Shown: positions 1-16,025, counted from the first letter of the stretch. The stretch: DNA of 64,000 bases from Diadophis punctatus similis (GCA_023053685.1 JALIGW010000001.1:54185359-54249358); one strand, 5' to 3'. Notes: generated by a model not told the origin, from the letters alone. Numbers and translations are program-made.

Positions 1-383
1 CTCGATTCCAGCTGCCCCCTCTCTTCCCCCTCTGCTCATTGTCTGGGGAACGGGCTTGCAAGCCCTGAGGGGAGCGTTGTTTGCCATCGGCCGGTGCTTG
101 CACTCCGATGAGGCTGGAGGGACACTCCCTTACCAAAGCTCCTAAGGAGCACAGATACAGGGGAGAATTCAAGACTCACAGATTGTATTTCTGGTAAGGC
201 CGATCTTGCGGCCGGCTTCTTTTAGCCTGGAGACTCGGCGGCGCGGCTTTTAAGTTCAGCGCCGGCCGATCTTTTCAAATTTGGCTGTTTTTCCCGCCCT
301 TTCGCCTCCTGAGCCGGTCGCCATCTTGGGAGCGCAGCGCCATCTAGCGGCGCGCGCAACTCGCTATTTTTAGCTGATTCACG

Positions 384-2071
384 ATGGCTGAGGCTGGGAA
401 GGCTCCGGCGAAGCCGAAGAGGCCAGCAAGAACGCAGAAAGGGCCCGATTCTGGGGAGGAGATTACTCCTGCCCCGATAGAAGCCAAGCAGCCTAAATCG
501 ACCCAAGGGTCTAAGGCTGCAGAACACGACGAGAGGAGGCGTGATCGGGCGCTACAGCGCATAGTGGACAGGGCGGATCAGCATGGCACCTCCAAAACAC
601 CAGGTAGTGATCCAGGCCCAGGTCCACAATCTGGATGCCCCAGCTCCTTCGCTCTTAGACCCCAATGTCTGGGGGGAAGGAGGCCTGGTCTCCTCTGCCC
701 AGGGAAATCCCCAGGAGATTGCTACTGCATTTGGACCAGATATCCCTGTGGCCTCTGCTCCCACCATAGACTGGACACAGGCGGCTAGGCCCCCTGCTAG
801 TGTGGCCTCCAGCTCCCTGACTTCTCAGGCAGGCCCTTCATATCAGCCTGATCAGCCAAGCTGGCAGATGGTCATGGCAGCAACAGTGCCTAGCTGGATT
901 CCAGCAAATACAGGCCTCTGCCCAGGCCATTCCATCTAGGCCTTCTAGTCATGCACATTTTCAGTCCCTCAGGGGGGCAGCCATTGCTGAAGACTCATCT
1001 GATGATTCCAGTGAGGATATCAGACCTGCCACCCTGGAAGAGGGTGAGTGTGATCCCACAGCACTATCAGAGGATGAAGGCCTCGCTCCAGAACAACCCA
1101 CTTCAGTGGGCTTATTCCCACCTGCCTTATTCAAGTCGTTACTACATAAGGCCAGGAATGTAGCAGGCCTGGCCTCTGCTCCAGTAACAACAGATGCTGC
1201 GACTTCTTCATCCAAAGTTCCGGTTTTTGAAGAACAGGTGACAGAGCTGGATGTTATTCCAGCGCCCAAGATATTCCTGGACAACGTGCAGCGACAGTTC
1301 GTGGCTCCAACCTCAGGACCAATGCCTTCCGCGCAGGACAAGAGATTCTTTAATACGGCGGCTGAACTGACGGGTCTACTCTCCCCTCCATCGGTGGATG
1401 TTCCGGTAGCTGCGCTCCACTCTCCAAATCCCATACCGGGGGAAGCTGAGGAGCTCCTGAAACCGGATGATCGTCGACTAGAACAACTCCTGCTAAAGTC
1501 CCACCATGCCTCGGCCTGGGCGGTTCGCGCTTCCTGCTCTGCATCCTTCTTTGCCAGATCGTCTCTCTTGTGGCTGCGCCAGCTCCAGGAGTGGATCCCC
1601 TCATCAGAACTTCGCATTCATCAAGACCTCAATAAAGTCATAGCTGCAACTCAATTTACTGCTGATGCTACACTCAGGGCAGCACGCTTTTCTTCAAAAT
1701 CCATTGCGGCTGCCACCGCAGGTCGCAGGGTGAACTGGCTCAAGAACTGGACTGCCGATGCTCGCCAAAAATGGCGCCTGGCATCTAAGCCGATTGCGGG
1801 TCAATCCCTTTTTGGGGAGGTTTTAGACCCGTTACTGGTGGAGTCTAAGGATCGTAGGAAGGTCCTTCCAACTTATAACAAAAAAGGTTCTTTCCGTCAT
1901 AACCCATATCCTAGACGGCCCTTTCGATCGGCTGACCAGGGTTCCAATCTGCCCCGAACCCCAGGTCAGTATGGCCAAAGGTCCTTTTACCAGGATAGAG
2001 CGGCCAGGGGCAGATCTTACAAACGTCCCTATAGGGGATGGGGTAACAAGTTTTCCAGACGAGGCAAATAA
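384..2071 (+). pseudogene. DIRS gag-like ORF1, broken by frameshifts
   Basis: One gag-like reading can be followed across three frames: from the ATG at 384 to about 590, then a second frame to about 898, then a third frame that stays open to the stop at 2071. The last part is the longest. It ends in a Lys/Arg/Gly/Tyr-rich tail (about 1850-2068) suited to nucleic-acid binding. No zinc knuckle is visible, as is usual for DIRS gag proteins. The ATG at 384 sits after a GC-rich leader. Two single-base-scale indels are the simplest explanation for the frame changes; sequencing error cannot be excluded. The end overlaps the start of the RT ORF by about 100 bases, a normal DIRS arrangement. Confidence 0.7.
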
Positions 2072-3767
2072 TTTATCTCAGGATTTCCCAATTGGAGGTA
2101 GACTAGCCAGGTTTGCGGATACCTGGGAATTGACCACTCAGGACGTCTGGGTTAGACAAACTATCCGTTTTGGGTTATCATTGGAATTTTGGTCACGGCC
2201 CACTCCAAGTTTTATACCCTGTCATGTTTCTGGAGTTCCAGAAAAGCGCCGGTTAATGGAACAGGCCATCCACCATCTCCTGGAGATTAGGGCCATTGAA
2301 CCGGTCCCTAGGGAACAAAGGGGAGCAGGAGTATACTCAATACTTTTTCTGGTCCCTAAACCCTCCGGGGATTGGCGACCTATACTGGATCTCAAAAGGT
2401 TAAACCAGTTTGTTAAATATCGCAAATTCAAAATGCAATCCCTACGTTCCATCCTCAGGGGTATCCATAGGGGTGACTATCTGGTCTCCTTGGACCTATC
2501 CGAAGCATATCTCCACATCCCCATAGCACCTACAGACAGGAAGTTTCTCCGTTTCTGCCTTGCTGGAAGACACTTCCAGTATCGAGCACTCCCGTTTGGC
2601 CTCTCCTCAGCCCCCCGAGTCTTTACAAAGATCTTGGCGGCATTGGAGGCTCACCTTCGTTCCTTAGGAGTTCGGGTCCAGTGCTACCTGGACGATATTC
2701 TGCTTCAGGCTTCTTCCAGGTCCTTGGCAGAGCGTCATGTGCAAGTAGTGCTGGATGAGCTCCAACGACATGGCTTCTCGGTAAACCACCGTAAGAGCTG
2801 TCTGGTTCCTAGTACCTCAATTCTCCATTTGGGCTCAATTATAGATTCCCAGCAGTGCAAGGTTTTCCTATCCCCCGAGCGACAGGGCAGCATTAGGGTC
2901 ATCATAGGTAATATCAACCGCTGTCCATCAGTTTCTCTAGTCCTGTTGGCCACACTACTGGGAAAAATGATATCGTGCATTGATATCGTGCCCTGGGCAC
3001 GGTTGCACTCCCGTAGATTGCAGTGGTTCTTACTTCCCCTTATTCCCCCGGGTCAGTCCCCCCCTGCAGTTTGGGTTCGTTTGCCCTCTCACGTTAGACA
3101 ATCCCTAGTCTGGTGGACATCCTCAGCCTTGGAAGAAGGCTCTTCCTTCCTCCTACCAGATAGAATTACAGTAACCACAGATGCCAGCCTCTCAGGCTGG
3201 GGGGCACACATTCAGGGCCAACTGGCCCAGGGTACCTGGTCTAGGGAGGAATCCAAATGCCCCATTAACCTACTAGAACTTCGCACTATCCGTTTAGCGT
3301 TAAAGAGCTTTAAGACTAGAATAGAAGGTTCTCATGTGTTGGTCCTCACCGACAATGTCACAGCCAAAGCACATGTTAATAGGCAAGGGGGAACACGTTC
3401 AGCGGCCCTGCTTGAGGAGGCCTTGTCCCTGGGTCTGTGGGCAGAGAAACACCTTATTTCCCTTTCAGCGGAATATATTTCAGGGGAAGCCAACAAGCAG
3501 GCTGATTGGCTCAGCCGTCGGGATTTAGATCAGACCGAATGGCAACTACATCCAGGGGTGTTTCAGGATATTGTTCATAGATTTGGTTTACCTTTAATTG
3601 ATCTGTTTGCTACCCCACAGAATGCACAGCTCAGCCGGTTCTACTCTCGCTTCCCGACGGAAGGCGCAGAAGCAGTCGACGCCCTGCGCTCACCTTGGCC
3701 CCAGGGACTCCTGTATGCCTTCCCCCCCCCCTCCCTCTGCTCTCCAGGGTCATCCAGAAAATATTAA
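1971..3767 (+). CDS. DIRS reverse transcriptase-RNase H polyprotein (frameshifted near its end)
   Basis: This ORF has 598 codons. The RT domain covers about residues 110-310, with the catalytic YLDD box at residues 239-242 (nt 2685-2696) preceded by an LPFGLSSAP motif. An RNase H domain follows at about residues 395-510, with a TTDAS start and a later LTDN motif. The tail has a DLFAT...YAFPP stretch typical of the end of DIRS RT ORFs. The reading stops early at 3767 after a run of C residues at about 3722-3731. The expected continuation is found in another frame at about 3740-3961. I infer an indel in the C-run. The protein would make cDNA of the element. The true start is uncertain: the first ATG lies inside the gag overlap. 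Confidence 0.85.
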   Translation: MAKGPFTRIERPGADLTNVPIGDGVTSFPDEANNLSQDFPIGGRLARFADTWELTTQDVWVRQTIRFGLSLEFWSRPTPSFIPCHVSGVPEKRRLMEQAIHHLLEIRAIEPVPREQRGAGVYSILFLVPKPSGDWRPILDLKRLNQFVKYRKFKMQSLRSILRGIHRGDYLVSLDLSEAYLHIPIAPTDRKFLRFCLAGRHFQYRALPFGLSSAPRVFTKILAALEAHLRSLGVRVQCYLDDILLQASSRSLAERHVQVVLDELQRHGFSVNHRKSCLVPSTSILHLGSIIDSQQCKVFLSPERQGSIRVIIGNINRCPSVSLVLLATLLGKMISCIDIVPWARLHSRRLQWFLLPLIPPGQSPPAVWVRLPSHVRQSLVWWTSSALEEGSSFLLPDRITVTTDASLSGWGAHIQGQLAQGTWSREESKCPINLLELRTIRLALKSFKTRIEGSHVLVLTDNVTAKAHVNRQGGTRSAALLEEALSLGLWAEKHLISLSAEYISGEANKQADWLSRRDLDQTEWQLHPGVFQDIVHRFGLPLIDLFATPQNAQLSRFYSRFPTEGAEAVDALRSPWPQGLLYAFPPPSLCSPGSSRKY

Positions 3768-3961
3768 AACATTCTGCGGAGGTGATTCTAATTGCCCCTC
3801 ACTGGCCACGCAGGGTTTGGTTCGGGGACCTCCTTTTCCTCTCCCGCAGTCACCCGTGGAGACTGCCCCCCCTTCCGGATCTGCTCCAACAGGGGGAAGT
3901 GGTTTACCCGGACCCTCAGTGGTTACGCTTGACCGCATGGCGGTTGAGCGGGAGGTCTTAA
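3695..3961 (+). pseudogene. Continuation of the DIRS RT ORF after a frameshift (methyltransferase-like stretch)
   Basis: After the C-run near 3722-3731 this frame carries the stretch with ILIAPHWPRRVWF, which in DIRS elements lies between RNase H and the recombinase. It ends at 3961, overlapping the recombinase ATG at 3937. It is therefore best read as the displaced 3' end of the RT ORF rather than as a separate gene. Confidence 0.65.
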
Positions 3962-4995
3962 AACGACAACATTATGATCTGGACACCATCGAAGTCATCT
4001 TGGCCTCCAGGCGTCCTTCCACTAACAGAGTGTATCAGAATACCTGGAAGGCTTTCTGTGAGTGGTGCAGACTGGAGGGTATCTCTCCTCTTTATGTGCC
4101 CATTCCTCTCCTACTCCGTTTCCTCAAGAAAGGACTAAATTTGGGGTTGGCCCCTAACACCCTTAGATGCCAACTGGCCGCACTTTCCACCATTCTCTCC
4201 TGCCCAAATTGCCCCTCTCTGGCACATGTGCCCACGGTGCATAGGTTCCTTAAAGGAGCCTCCAACATCTGCCCGCCAGTCGTGCACCGTTTTCCCACCT
4301 GGGACCTACCCCTGGTCCTGGAGGCCCTAACCGGTCCCCCCTTTGAACCTTTAAGAGAGGCGCCCCTTAGCCTCCTGTCTTACAAGGTAGCTTTCCTTGT
4401 GGCTATAACATCGGCCAGACGTATCTCCGAGCTCTCAGCTCTCTCTATTCGGCAGGACCTTTGTCTTTTCCATCCAGATAGAGTGGTCCTCCGCCTAGAC
4501 CCTTCCTTCCTTCCCAAAGTAAATTCCTTATTTCACCGTTCCCAGGAAATCATTCTCCCGTCCTTCTGTGCCCACCCACGTCATCCTAGAGAGCGTCAGT
4601 GGCATACTCTGGACGTGAGGCGTGCCTTGAAGGCTTATATCAACCGTACTTCGGCCTTTCGTAAATCAGAGGCCTTGTTTGTTGCCTTCCTTCCCCGTTC
4701 CATGGGGCTCAAGGTTTCATCCCCTACCATAGGGAGGTGGATCAGAGCCACAATCACTAGAGCTTATACCTCAGCTGGAAAGCCGGTACCAGAGACTATC
4801 ACGGCCCATTCCACCCGCAGCGCCGCTACGTCGGCTGCATGGAAGACTCGGGCTTCACTTGAGGAAGTGTGTAGGGCTGCTACTTGGGTTTCCCCTACTC
4901 AGTTCATACGCCACTATAAAATTGATTCTTATGCTTCTACAAAGGCAGCCTTCGGCAGGCGAGTGCTTCAACAGGTTGCTGTGCCTCTGTCCTAG
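3937..4995 (+). CDS. DIRS tyrosine recombinase
   Basis: This is a 352-residue reading from the ATG at 3937. I prefer that start because codons upstream in this frame are shadows of the RT ORF. The N-terminal part resembles a core-binding SAM-like domain (RPSTNRVYQNTWKAF). The catalytic domain has the Arg of the SARRISEL motif (R161 or R162), the H-x-x-R box (H291, R294; nt 4807-4818) and a tyrosine in RHYK (Y327; nt 4915). All the visible catalytic residues of a tyrosine recombinase are therefore present. In DIRS elements this enzyme integrates circular cDNA without target-site duplication, in place of a DDE integrase. The ORF has no internal stop. Confidence 0.88.
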   Translation: MAVEREVLKRQHYDLDTIEVILASRRPSTNRVYQNTWKAFCEWCRLEGISPLYVPIPLLLRFLKKGLNLGLAPNTLRCQLAALSTILSCPNCPSLAHVPTVHRFLKGASNICPPVVHRFPTWDLPLVLEALTGPPFEPLREAPLSLLSYKVAFLVAITSARRISELSALSIRQDLCLFHPDRVVLRLDPSFLPKVNSLFHRSQEIILPSFCAHPRHPRERQWHTLDVRRALKAYINRTSAFRKSEALFVAFLPRSMGLKVSSPTIGRWIRATITRAYTSAGKPVPETITAHSTRSAATSAAWKTRASLEEVCRAATWVSPTQFIRHYKIDSYASTKAAFGRRVLQQVAVPLS

Positions 4996-5058
4996 TAGAC
5001 ACTGGGGAGGAGTGGTTGCTTTAGTTGCCCTCCCTCGGGACTCATAGCTTGGGTATGT

Positions 5059-5510
5059 CCCTCACTGAATGCTGGCTTCAACTTCCAATGGAGAATGGGC
5101 GTTTACTTACCGTTGATACGCCCGTTCTCGTTGGTTGAAGCCAGCATTCAGACCCTCCCTTATGTTCTTTGGTTCTTATTGAATACGTTCTACACTGTTT
5201 TTTGCTCTACTACTTGTTGTATTAATAAATCCAGTTTTTTGTTACTTAATTCAGCAGTCTGAGGTGTGACTTACTCTCCTATTGGTGCAGTGTATTGTTT
5301 TTTGTTCGGTTAACACTGTTCCTTTCCACGTCAAGTCTGTCTTTCAGCTTCGTCTAAACTGGGCCAATATCCAAGGAGGAGGAGGACAGAGGCTCAGTTT
5401 TTGATTGACAGACTCAGCCCTTGATGTGATTGGCTGTGGACAACCCTCACTGAATGCTGGCTTCAACCAACGAGAACGGGCGTATCAACGGTAAGTAAAC
5501 GCCCATTCTC
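5059..5510 (+). repeat. DIRS internal complementary region and right terminal repeat
   Basis: Bases 5091-5151 (61 nt) are the exact reverse complement of 5450-5510, with about 300 nt between them. In addition, 24 nt at 5059-5082 recur directly at 5444-5467. Within each 61-mer, 11-nt arms (5091-5101 and 5119-5129) can form a smaller hairpin with one G-T pair. In DIRS elements the internal complementary region is thought to align the ends of the cDNA when the single-stranded circle forms. The element's right boundary is placed at 5510, where the match ends. Confidence 0.88.
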
Positions 5511-10665
<5,155 letters not shown>

Positions 10666-10799
10666 CCACCCTTCCACACTGGATGGGGTTTCACTCCCTC
10701 AGACAAAACTGGTATGCAGCTCTTCCTTGAGGATGGAGCAGCCATGGCCTGAGGGCCTTTGCACAACTTCATCTTGTGTGCCAATTGCACCCATTCCTG

Positions 10800-10918
10800 G
10801 ATTGTGATGCCCTGCTGATGATCGCTCATAACTTGATTATTTCCCGTTTGGAATATTGCAACGTACTCTACATGGGGCTGCCTTAAAGAACCATTCAGAA
10901 ACTACAGTTGGCCTAGGG
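10800..10918 (+). mobile_element. Old L2 LINE 3' fragment
   Basis: The translation gives a decayed version of the L2 C-terminal motif (SRLEYCNVLYMGLP, with a stop soon after), like the intact copies at 36415 and 55090. It ends in the target-site copy of the adjacent hAT MITE. Confidence 0.65.
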
Positions 10919-11334
10919 CAGTGATGGCGAACCTATGGCATGGGTGCCACAGGTGGCACGCGGAGCCATATCTGAGGGCACACAAGGCGTTGCCCTATGT
11001 CAGCTCCAGCGTGCATGTGCGCGCTAGTCAGCTGATTTTCTGCCTTCTTTTTGGCCGTTTTTGCTCTCCCCAGGCTTTGGGAAAGCCTCCTGAACCCTGG
11101 CGACGGCGAAAAACTGCTCAACGGGCCTACCAGAAGTCCAAAGGCTTCAGTGAGGCCTGTGCGCATGCGCGGGGGGGGCAGTGTGGGGGGTTGTGCACCT
11201 GCACGAGGGACAGCGGGGATTGTGTGCATGCGCGGGGGAGGGCATTGCATTATGGGTGTGGGCATGCACGCGCACGCTATCGCTTGCACGCATACCCTTT
11301 TGGCACCCGAGCCAAAAAAGGTTCGCCATTACTG
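10919..11334. mobile_element. Non-autonomous hAT element, family A, copy 1
   Basis: This 416-bp element starts CAGTGATGGCGAACC and ends with the inverted version (GGTTCGCCATTACTG). It is flanked by a perfect 8-bp target duplication, GCCTAGGG, at 10911-10918 and 11335-11342. It has no transposase. It is GC-rich, with GCGCATGCGC-type sites inside. A second copy is at 61548-61959. Confidence 0.92.
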
Positions 11335-11458
11335 GCCTAGGGAATAATTAGTCTAGGGAACAAGCAGCAACAACACAGGTAGTTATAAGCATATGATGGT
11401 ATTTCCATGTAACACCACTACTGGTCATTTAACATTGATATTCAGTTACAACTCTCAA

Positions 11459-11475
11459 TTTTCTTCTTTCACAGA
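11459..11475 (+). promoter_or_regulatory. DISP1: Splice acceptor of the DISP1 last exon
   Basis: The tract TTTTCTTCTTTCACAG lies directly before the first in-frame codon at 11475. The frame implies a phase-0 junction. The residues after it ([15 protein letters not shown]) match the known internal exon boundary region of DISP1. Confidence 0.85.
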
Positions 11476-14400
11476 TACGATCCCATGCTCAGTTTGGGGA
11501 TCTCTGCCAGAGGACCACTGCTGCTTCATGCTGTCCCAGCTGGACATTAGGCAATTATATTGCCATTTTAAATAACAGATCATCATGTCAAAAAATAGTG
11601 GAGAGAGATGTTTCTCATACTTTGAAGCTTCTCCGCACATGTGCCAAATATTATTATAATGGGACCCTGGGGCCAGATTGCTGGGATACGGCAGCCAGAA
11701 GGAAAGACCAGCTCAAGTGTACAAATGTGCCACGCAAATGTACCAAGTACAATGCTGTTTACCAGATACTTCACTATATACTGGACAAAGATTTTCTAAT
11801 CCCAAAGACCTTGGACCACGGCTTACCAGCTTTAAAATATAGTATGCTTTTTCTACCTACTGAAAAGGGAGAGAGTATGATGAATATCTATTTAGATAAT
11901 TTTGAGAACTGGAACTCGTCTGATGGAATCACCATCATCACAGGGATTGAGTTTGGAATAAAGCACAGCTTATTCCAGGACTATCTATTAATGGATACTG
12001 TGTATCCTGCTATAGCCATTGTAATTGTTCTGTTAGTGATGTGCTTCTATACCAAGTCCTTGTTTATCACACTGATGACCATGTTTGCAATCATTAGCTC
12101 CTTAATAGTTTCTTACTTTCTCTATCGGGTTGTATTTAATTTTGAGTTTTTCCCCTTTATGAACCTTACTGCACTGATTATTCTTGTGGGTATTGGAGCC
12201 GATGATGCTTTTGTCTTGTGTGATGTGTGGAGCTACACAAAATTTGACAAGTCGCATGCTGCCACTTCAGAAACCATGAGCATCACTTTGCAACATGCGG
12301 CTCTTTCCATGTTTGTTACTAGTTTTACTACTGCTGCTGCCTTCTATGCTAATTATGTCAGCAATATTACAGCAATCAGGTGTTTTGGTGTTTATGCTGG
12401 CACTGCCATTTTAGTGAATTATATCCTAATGGTGACATGGTTGCCCGCAGTTGTGGTCTTACACGAACGGTATCTCCTCAATATTTTTAGTTTCTTTGTA
12501 AAGCCACAGGCAAGAGTTTACAATAGCAAAAGCTGCTGGACAGTGCTGGGCCAAGTGGTCCGTAAAGTATTTTTTGCAATCTCAGAAGCATCTAGGATAT
12601 TTTTTGAAAAAATGTTGCCATGCATTGTGATAAAATTTCGATATATTTGGTTGGTCTGGTTCCTAGCCTTAACAGTTGGGGGAGCATATATTGTGTGTAT
12701 AAATCCAAAGATGAAGCTACCCTCTTTAGAACTAGCTGAGTTTCAAGTGTTCCGGTCTTCCCATCCTTTTGAGCGCTACGATGCTGAATTCAAGAAGCTT
12801 TTCATGTTTGAACGGGTCCATCATGGAGAGGAGCTTCACATGCCCATCACTATTATCTGGGGGGTCTCTCCTGAGGATAACGGGGATCCCTTAAATCCTA
12901 AAAGCAAAGGCAAGCTGAAGCTGGACAGTACTTTCAATATTGCAAGCCCAGATTCACAGCTCTGGATTTTAAAGTTTTGTCAGAAACTGAGGAATCAGAC
13001 GTTTTATTACCAAACAGAAGAGCAAGATTTCACGAGCTGCTTTATTGAGACATTTAAGCAGTGGATGGAAAATCAGGACTGTGATGAGCCAGCTCTTTAT
13101 CCCTGCTGTAGCCACTGGAGCTTCCCCTACAAGCAGGAGGTCTTTGAGTTATGCATCAAGAGGGCCATCATGGAACTTGAAAGAAGCACAGGCTACCATT
13201 TAGATAGCAAAACTCCTGGCCCTCGCTTTGATATAAATGATACCATCAGAGCAGTGGTATTAGAGTTCCAAAGCACCTACCTTTTCACCTTGGCGTATGA
13301 GAAGATGCATACGTTCTATCAAGAGGTGGACACCTGGATTTCAGAGGAGCTCGTTTCTGCTCCAGAAGGTTTAAATGGTGGCTGGTTTGTGAGCAACCTA
13401 GAGTTTTATGATCTCCAAGATAGCCTCTCTGATGGTACTTTAATTGCCATGGGACTTTCTGTCACTGTTGCATTCAGTGTAATGCTGCTTACCACATGGA
13501 ATATAATAATAAGTCTCTATGCAATAGTCTCAATAGCAGGAACTATTTTTGTCACAGTTGGATCCCTGGTTCTGCTGGGTTGGGAGCTAAATGTCTTGGA
13601 GTCTGTTACCATTTCGGTGGCAGTTGGCTTATCTGTGGACTTTGCTGTCCATTATGGCGTTGCTTACCGCTTGGCTCCAGATCCCGATCGAGAAGGGAAA
13701 GTCATATTTTCTCTAAGCCGCATGGGCTCAGCAATTGCTATGGCTGCATTGACTACATTTGTAGCTGGAGCAATGATGATGCCTTCTACAGTTTTAGCCT
13801 ATACACAGCTTGGCACCTTTATGATGCTCATAATGTGCATTAGCTGGGCATTTGCAACCTTCTTTTTCCAGTGTATGTGCCGCTGTCTGGGACCCCAAGG
13901 AACATTTGGCCAGATTCCTCTGCCCAAAAGACTGCAGTGTGGTGCTTTCTCCCAGGCATTGTCAGGAGGCCAAGGAGATGGAGAACAAAATAAAAAACAG
14001 TCTTCCAGTAAATACCAGTTTGATTCAAGATCTCAGAAAGCAGATGTAGACGAAGAACATGAGCACTATGAGTTGCAGCCATTAGCAGGCCGCACCAGCA
14101 ATGATACTGCAGTGGAGAAGAGAACCTGTGAAGAAATGCACATTTGCCCTGAGCTCTTCAATGGCAGGCTGTCAAACCCACACACTCATCACTCACCATA
14201 CAACACAGAACTGAATGTAAACATTAGCCATGAATCAGGTTCAGCAATGTCATCTTTGGGTGAGCAGGATCCCACTTGCCATTTGTTGAGTCAAAACGAG
14301 CAATGTCATTGTTTAGAGCCACAGCAGCATACAGACACGAAATGCTGCCATTTGCATCAACATAGAAATGAAACATTATGCTATTGCTGCTCTCATTCAT

Positions 14401-15086
14401 CTGGGAACATACAAGTCCAGAACTCCCTAGTTCCCATCAGTGCCTTGCTTCATTCTTCTGATGGTTACGTGAATACTGTCCAGCATGTTCTCCACTGTAG
14501 TTGTCTACAGGGCAGGTTCCAAAGACCCTTGCTTCAAAATTCTCTTCCCCCAAATGTTTTTCTCCACTCCGTGCCTCATTTTCAGTCCCACAGTCCTCCA
14601 GACACTGAAGAGAGCTCAGCAATTCTTCCAAATGAAATGGGTTCATCCTCCTCCCTCTGCAAAAGTTCTGGATTGCTTACCAAGCCTCCCTCTGAAACAG
14701 AACAAAGATTGTCTAACAATCAAGTAGGGCTGTGTAGTAACTACAGATCCAATGGAGACAAAACTATCACTGAAGTGAATGGGAATGAAAATAAACCACC
14801 TGCATCTAAGCCAAACAAGCAAGCTCAAATGGAGGATGTCCAGGGTTTGCCCCAAACTACTCCAGGGATAGAAGCAAATAATCAAAATGAGCAGAAGCAT
14901 TTAGAAAATGTTACAGTAGAGGCTGGCCCTGAGTCTTGCTCTGAAAATTTAGAGTATAGTAGCCGAACCATAACAAGAAAGTGCAATTCTGTTGAATGTC
15001 ATGTGCCAAACACTGAAGCCCATGTGCCTACTCTATTAGCACACCCTGAACTTTCCAGTGAAAACTTGCTAATAAAAACACTTTAA
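11475..15086 (+). CDS. DISP1: DISP1 (Dispatched homolog 1), last coding exon
   Basis: The protein is an RND-family permease of the plasma membrane that releases cholesterol-modified Hedgehog ligand. A pyrimidine-rich acceptor ends in CAG at 11472-11474, and the exon then reads in frame for 1203 codons to a TAA at 15084-15086. The first ATG inside (11598) is not the start. Visible parts: a luminal loop rich in Cys, then a sterol-sensing domain from about 11990 with the GIGADD motif in a membrane segment (nt 12189-12206), a second large luminal loop, a second membrane block with [11 protein letters not shown] (nt 13626-13658), and a cytoplasmic tail of about 400 residues. The tail is poorly conserved, but its end (LLIKTL) matches the family. 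The length fits DISP1 (about 1,500 residues in mammals), so roughly the first 340 residues lie upstream of the window. No frameshift or stop is seen, so it should be functional. Confidence 0.97.
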   Translation: MRSHAQFGDLCQRTTAASCCPSWTLGNYIAILNNRSSCQKIVERDVSHTLKLLRTCAKYYYNGTLGPDCWDTAARRKDQLKCTNVPRKCTKYNAVYQILHYILDKDFLIPKTLDHGLPALKYSMLFLPTEKGESMMNIYLDNFENWNSSDGITIITGIEFGIKHSLFQDYLLMDTVYPAIAIVIVLLVMCFYTKSLFITLMTMFAIISSLIVSYFLYRVVFNFEFFPFMNLTALIILVGIGADDAFVLCDVWSYTKFDKSHAATSETMSITLQHAALSMFVTSFTTAAAFYANYVSNITAIRCFGVYAGTAILVNYILMVTWLPAVVVLHERYLLNIFSFFVKPQARVYNSKSCWTVLGQVVRKVFFAISEASRIFFEKMLPCIVIKFRYIWLVWFLALTVGGAYIVCINPKMKLPSLELAEFQVFRSSHPFERYDAEFKKLFMFERVHHGEELHMPITIIWGVSPEDNGDPLNPKSKGKLKLDSTFNIASPDSQLWILKFCQKLRNQTFYYQTEEQDFTSCFIETFKQWMENQDCDEPALYPCCSHWSFPYKQEVFELCIKRAIMELERSTGYHLDSKTPGPRFDINDTIRAVVLEFQSTYLFTLAYEKMHTFYQEVDTWISEELVSAPEGLNGGWFVSNLEFYDLQDSLSDGTLIAMGLSVTVAFSVMLLTTWNIIISLYAIVSIAGTIFVTVGSLVLLGWELNVLESVTISVAVGLSVDFAVHYGVAYRLAPDPDREGKVIFSLSRMGSAIAMAALTTFVAGAMMMPSTVLAYTQLGTFMMLIMCISWAFATFFFQCMCRCLGPQGTFGQIPLPKRLQCGAFSQALSGGQGDGEQNKKQSSSKYQFDSRSQKADVDEEHEHYELQPLAGRTSNDTAVEKRTCEEMHICPELFNGRLSNPHTHHSPYNTELNVNISHESGSAMSSLGEQDPTCHLLSQNEQCHCLEPQQHTDTKCCHLHQHRNETLCYCCSHSSGNIQVQNSLVPISALLHSSDGYVNTVQHVLHCSCLQGRFQRPLLQNSLPPNVFLHSVPHFQSHSPPDTEESSAILPNEMGSSSSLCKSSGLLTKPPSETEQRLSNNQVGLCSNYRSNGDKTITEVNGNENKPPASKPNKQAQMEDVQGLPQTTPGIEANNQNEQKHLENVTVEAGPESCSENLEYSSRTITRKCNSVECHVPNTEAHVPTLLAHPELSSENLLIKTL

Positions 15087-15830
15087 TAAATCCTAGCTTT
15101 GAATTTTTTTTGTTCCTGTTTAAAAATATTAAACATTATTCTAAAATTTGAATTAGATTAGACTTTTCCTTTTGGAAAGTCAGCTCATGTTTAATCCAGA
15201 TTGTGTAGATATCCAGAGCATGTGAGTATGGGATAGCCTTTCAAACGCCCTTTTCTGGAACTTCTGGCAATAGAAGATGAAGATGATGCTAGATTCATCA
15301 GCATGCTCCTCTGATTGTTCATGCCCACAAGGGAGGCAAAAGGCAGGAAATACCTGGGGCGTTCTCTAGCCAGGGAACTTCATGAGGGGGATGAGAAAGG
15401 GGAAGCAATGCCATTCCATATCTTATCAATTCCCATCCAATTATTCACTGTATGGAATGGCAATTTGCTCAACATTCTAAGGCAAAAAGTCTGTCACCGA
15501 GTGGATAAAAACATTTATGTGGCATATAATTTAGATGTTCCACTCAGAAGCAAATCAATTGTGGGCTGGGGTAAGAAGGGAAAAATTGATTTTAAATAAG
15601 GAAAATGACTAATAGCTAGATTGTGAATCCACCAGGTTTTTCCAGATAACAAGACTTTCCACAACTGCCCAGGAATGCCTGCAAGAATAGGCCTAAATGA
15701 ATCTAATCCATCCCCCATGGACTTGGTGTTAAGAACCATTGTCAACAGGCATGTTCTTTGTGACCAGTAGCTTTGCCACATGCAGAGGTGACAAGGAAGC
15801 CATTATTGGTTAGTTATAAGCAGGGATGGG
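15087..15830 (+). other. DISP1 3' UTR / downstream flank
   Basis: An AATAAA overlaps the stop (15085-15090) but is too close to be the obvious poly(A) signal. The true 3' end cannot be fixed from sequence. No further gene is seen here. Confidence 0.4.
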
Positions 15831-16025
15831 TTCTAAAAATTTATTGCCAGTTCTGTGGGCATGGCTTGTTCCATGAGTGTGGCTTCATGGTCATGTGACT
15901 GGACGAGCATGGCTTCATGGTCATGTGACTGGGTGGGCGTGGCCACCTCAATGTCACTCACATCAACGGGTGCCTCACCCGGCCCCTCCCCTCCCAGCCA
16001 TTCCTTGTCACACCCAGCCTCAACG
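15831..16025. mobile_element. hAT-like MITE fragment, family B
   Basis: It begins CAGGGATGGGTTCT and contains tandem roughly 30-bp units with TGGTCATGTGACTGG, as in the left part of the unit at 18849. The right end is missing. Confidence 0.65.

Larger units (their letters stand above)
1..5510 (+). mobile_element. DIRS-type tyrosine-recombinase retrotransposon (left end outside window)
   Basis: The order of parts is that of a DIRS element: a gag-like ORF with a basic C-terminus, reverse transcriptase with YLDD, RNase H, a short methyltransferase-like stretch, then a tyrosine recombinase in a different, overlapping frame. The non-coding 3' part carries an internal complementary region that pairs exactly with the right terminal repeat, a DIRS hallmark. 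There are no LTRs and no DDE integrase. The left terminal repeat is not in the window, so the copy runs off its left edge. Frameshifts in gag and at a C-run near 3722 make this copy inactive as it stands, but long stretches are still open, so it is fairly young. It lies upstream of the DISP1 last exon in the same orientation. Confidence 0.9.

Noticed and set aside
13496..14900. Several 65-115-codon ORFs overlapping DISP1 in other frames and on the other strand
   Set aside because: Shadows of the conserved DISP1 reading frame.
11598..15086. Taking the ATG at 11598 as the DISP1 start
   Set aside because: Family homology continues upstream in frame to the acceptor at 11474, so this ATG is internal.
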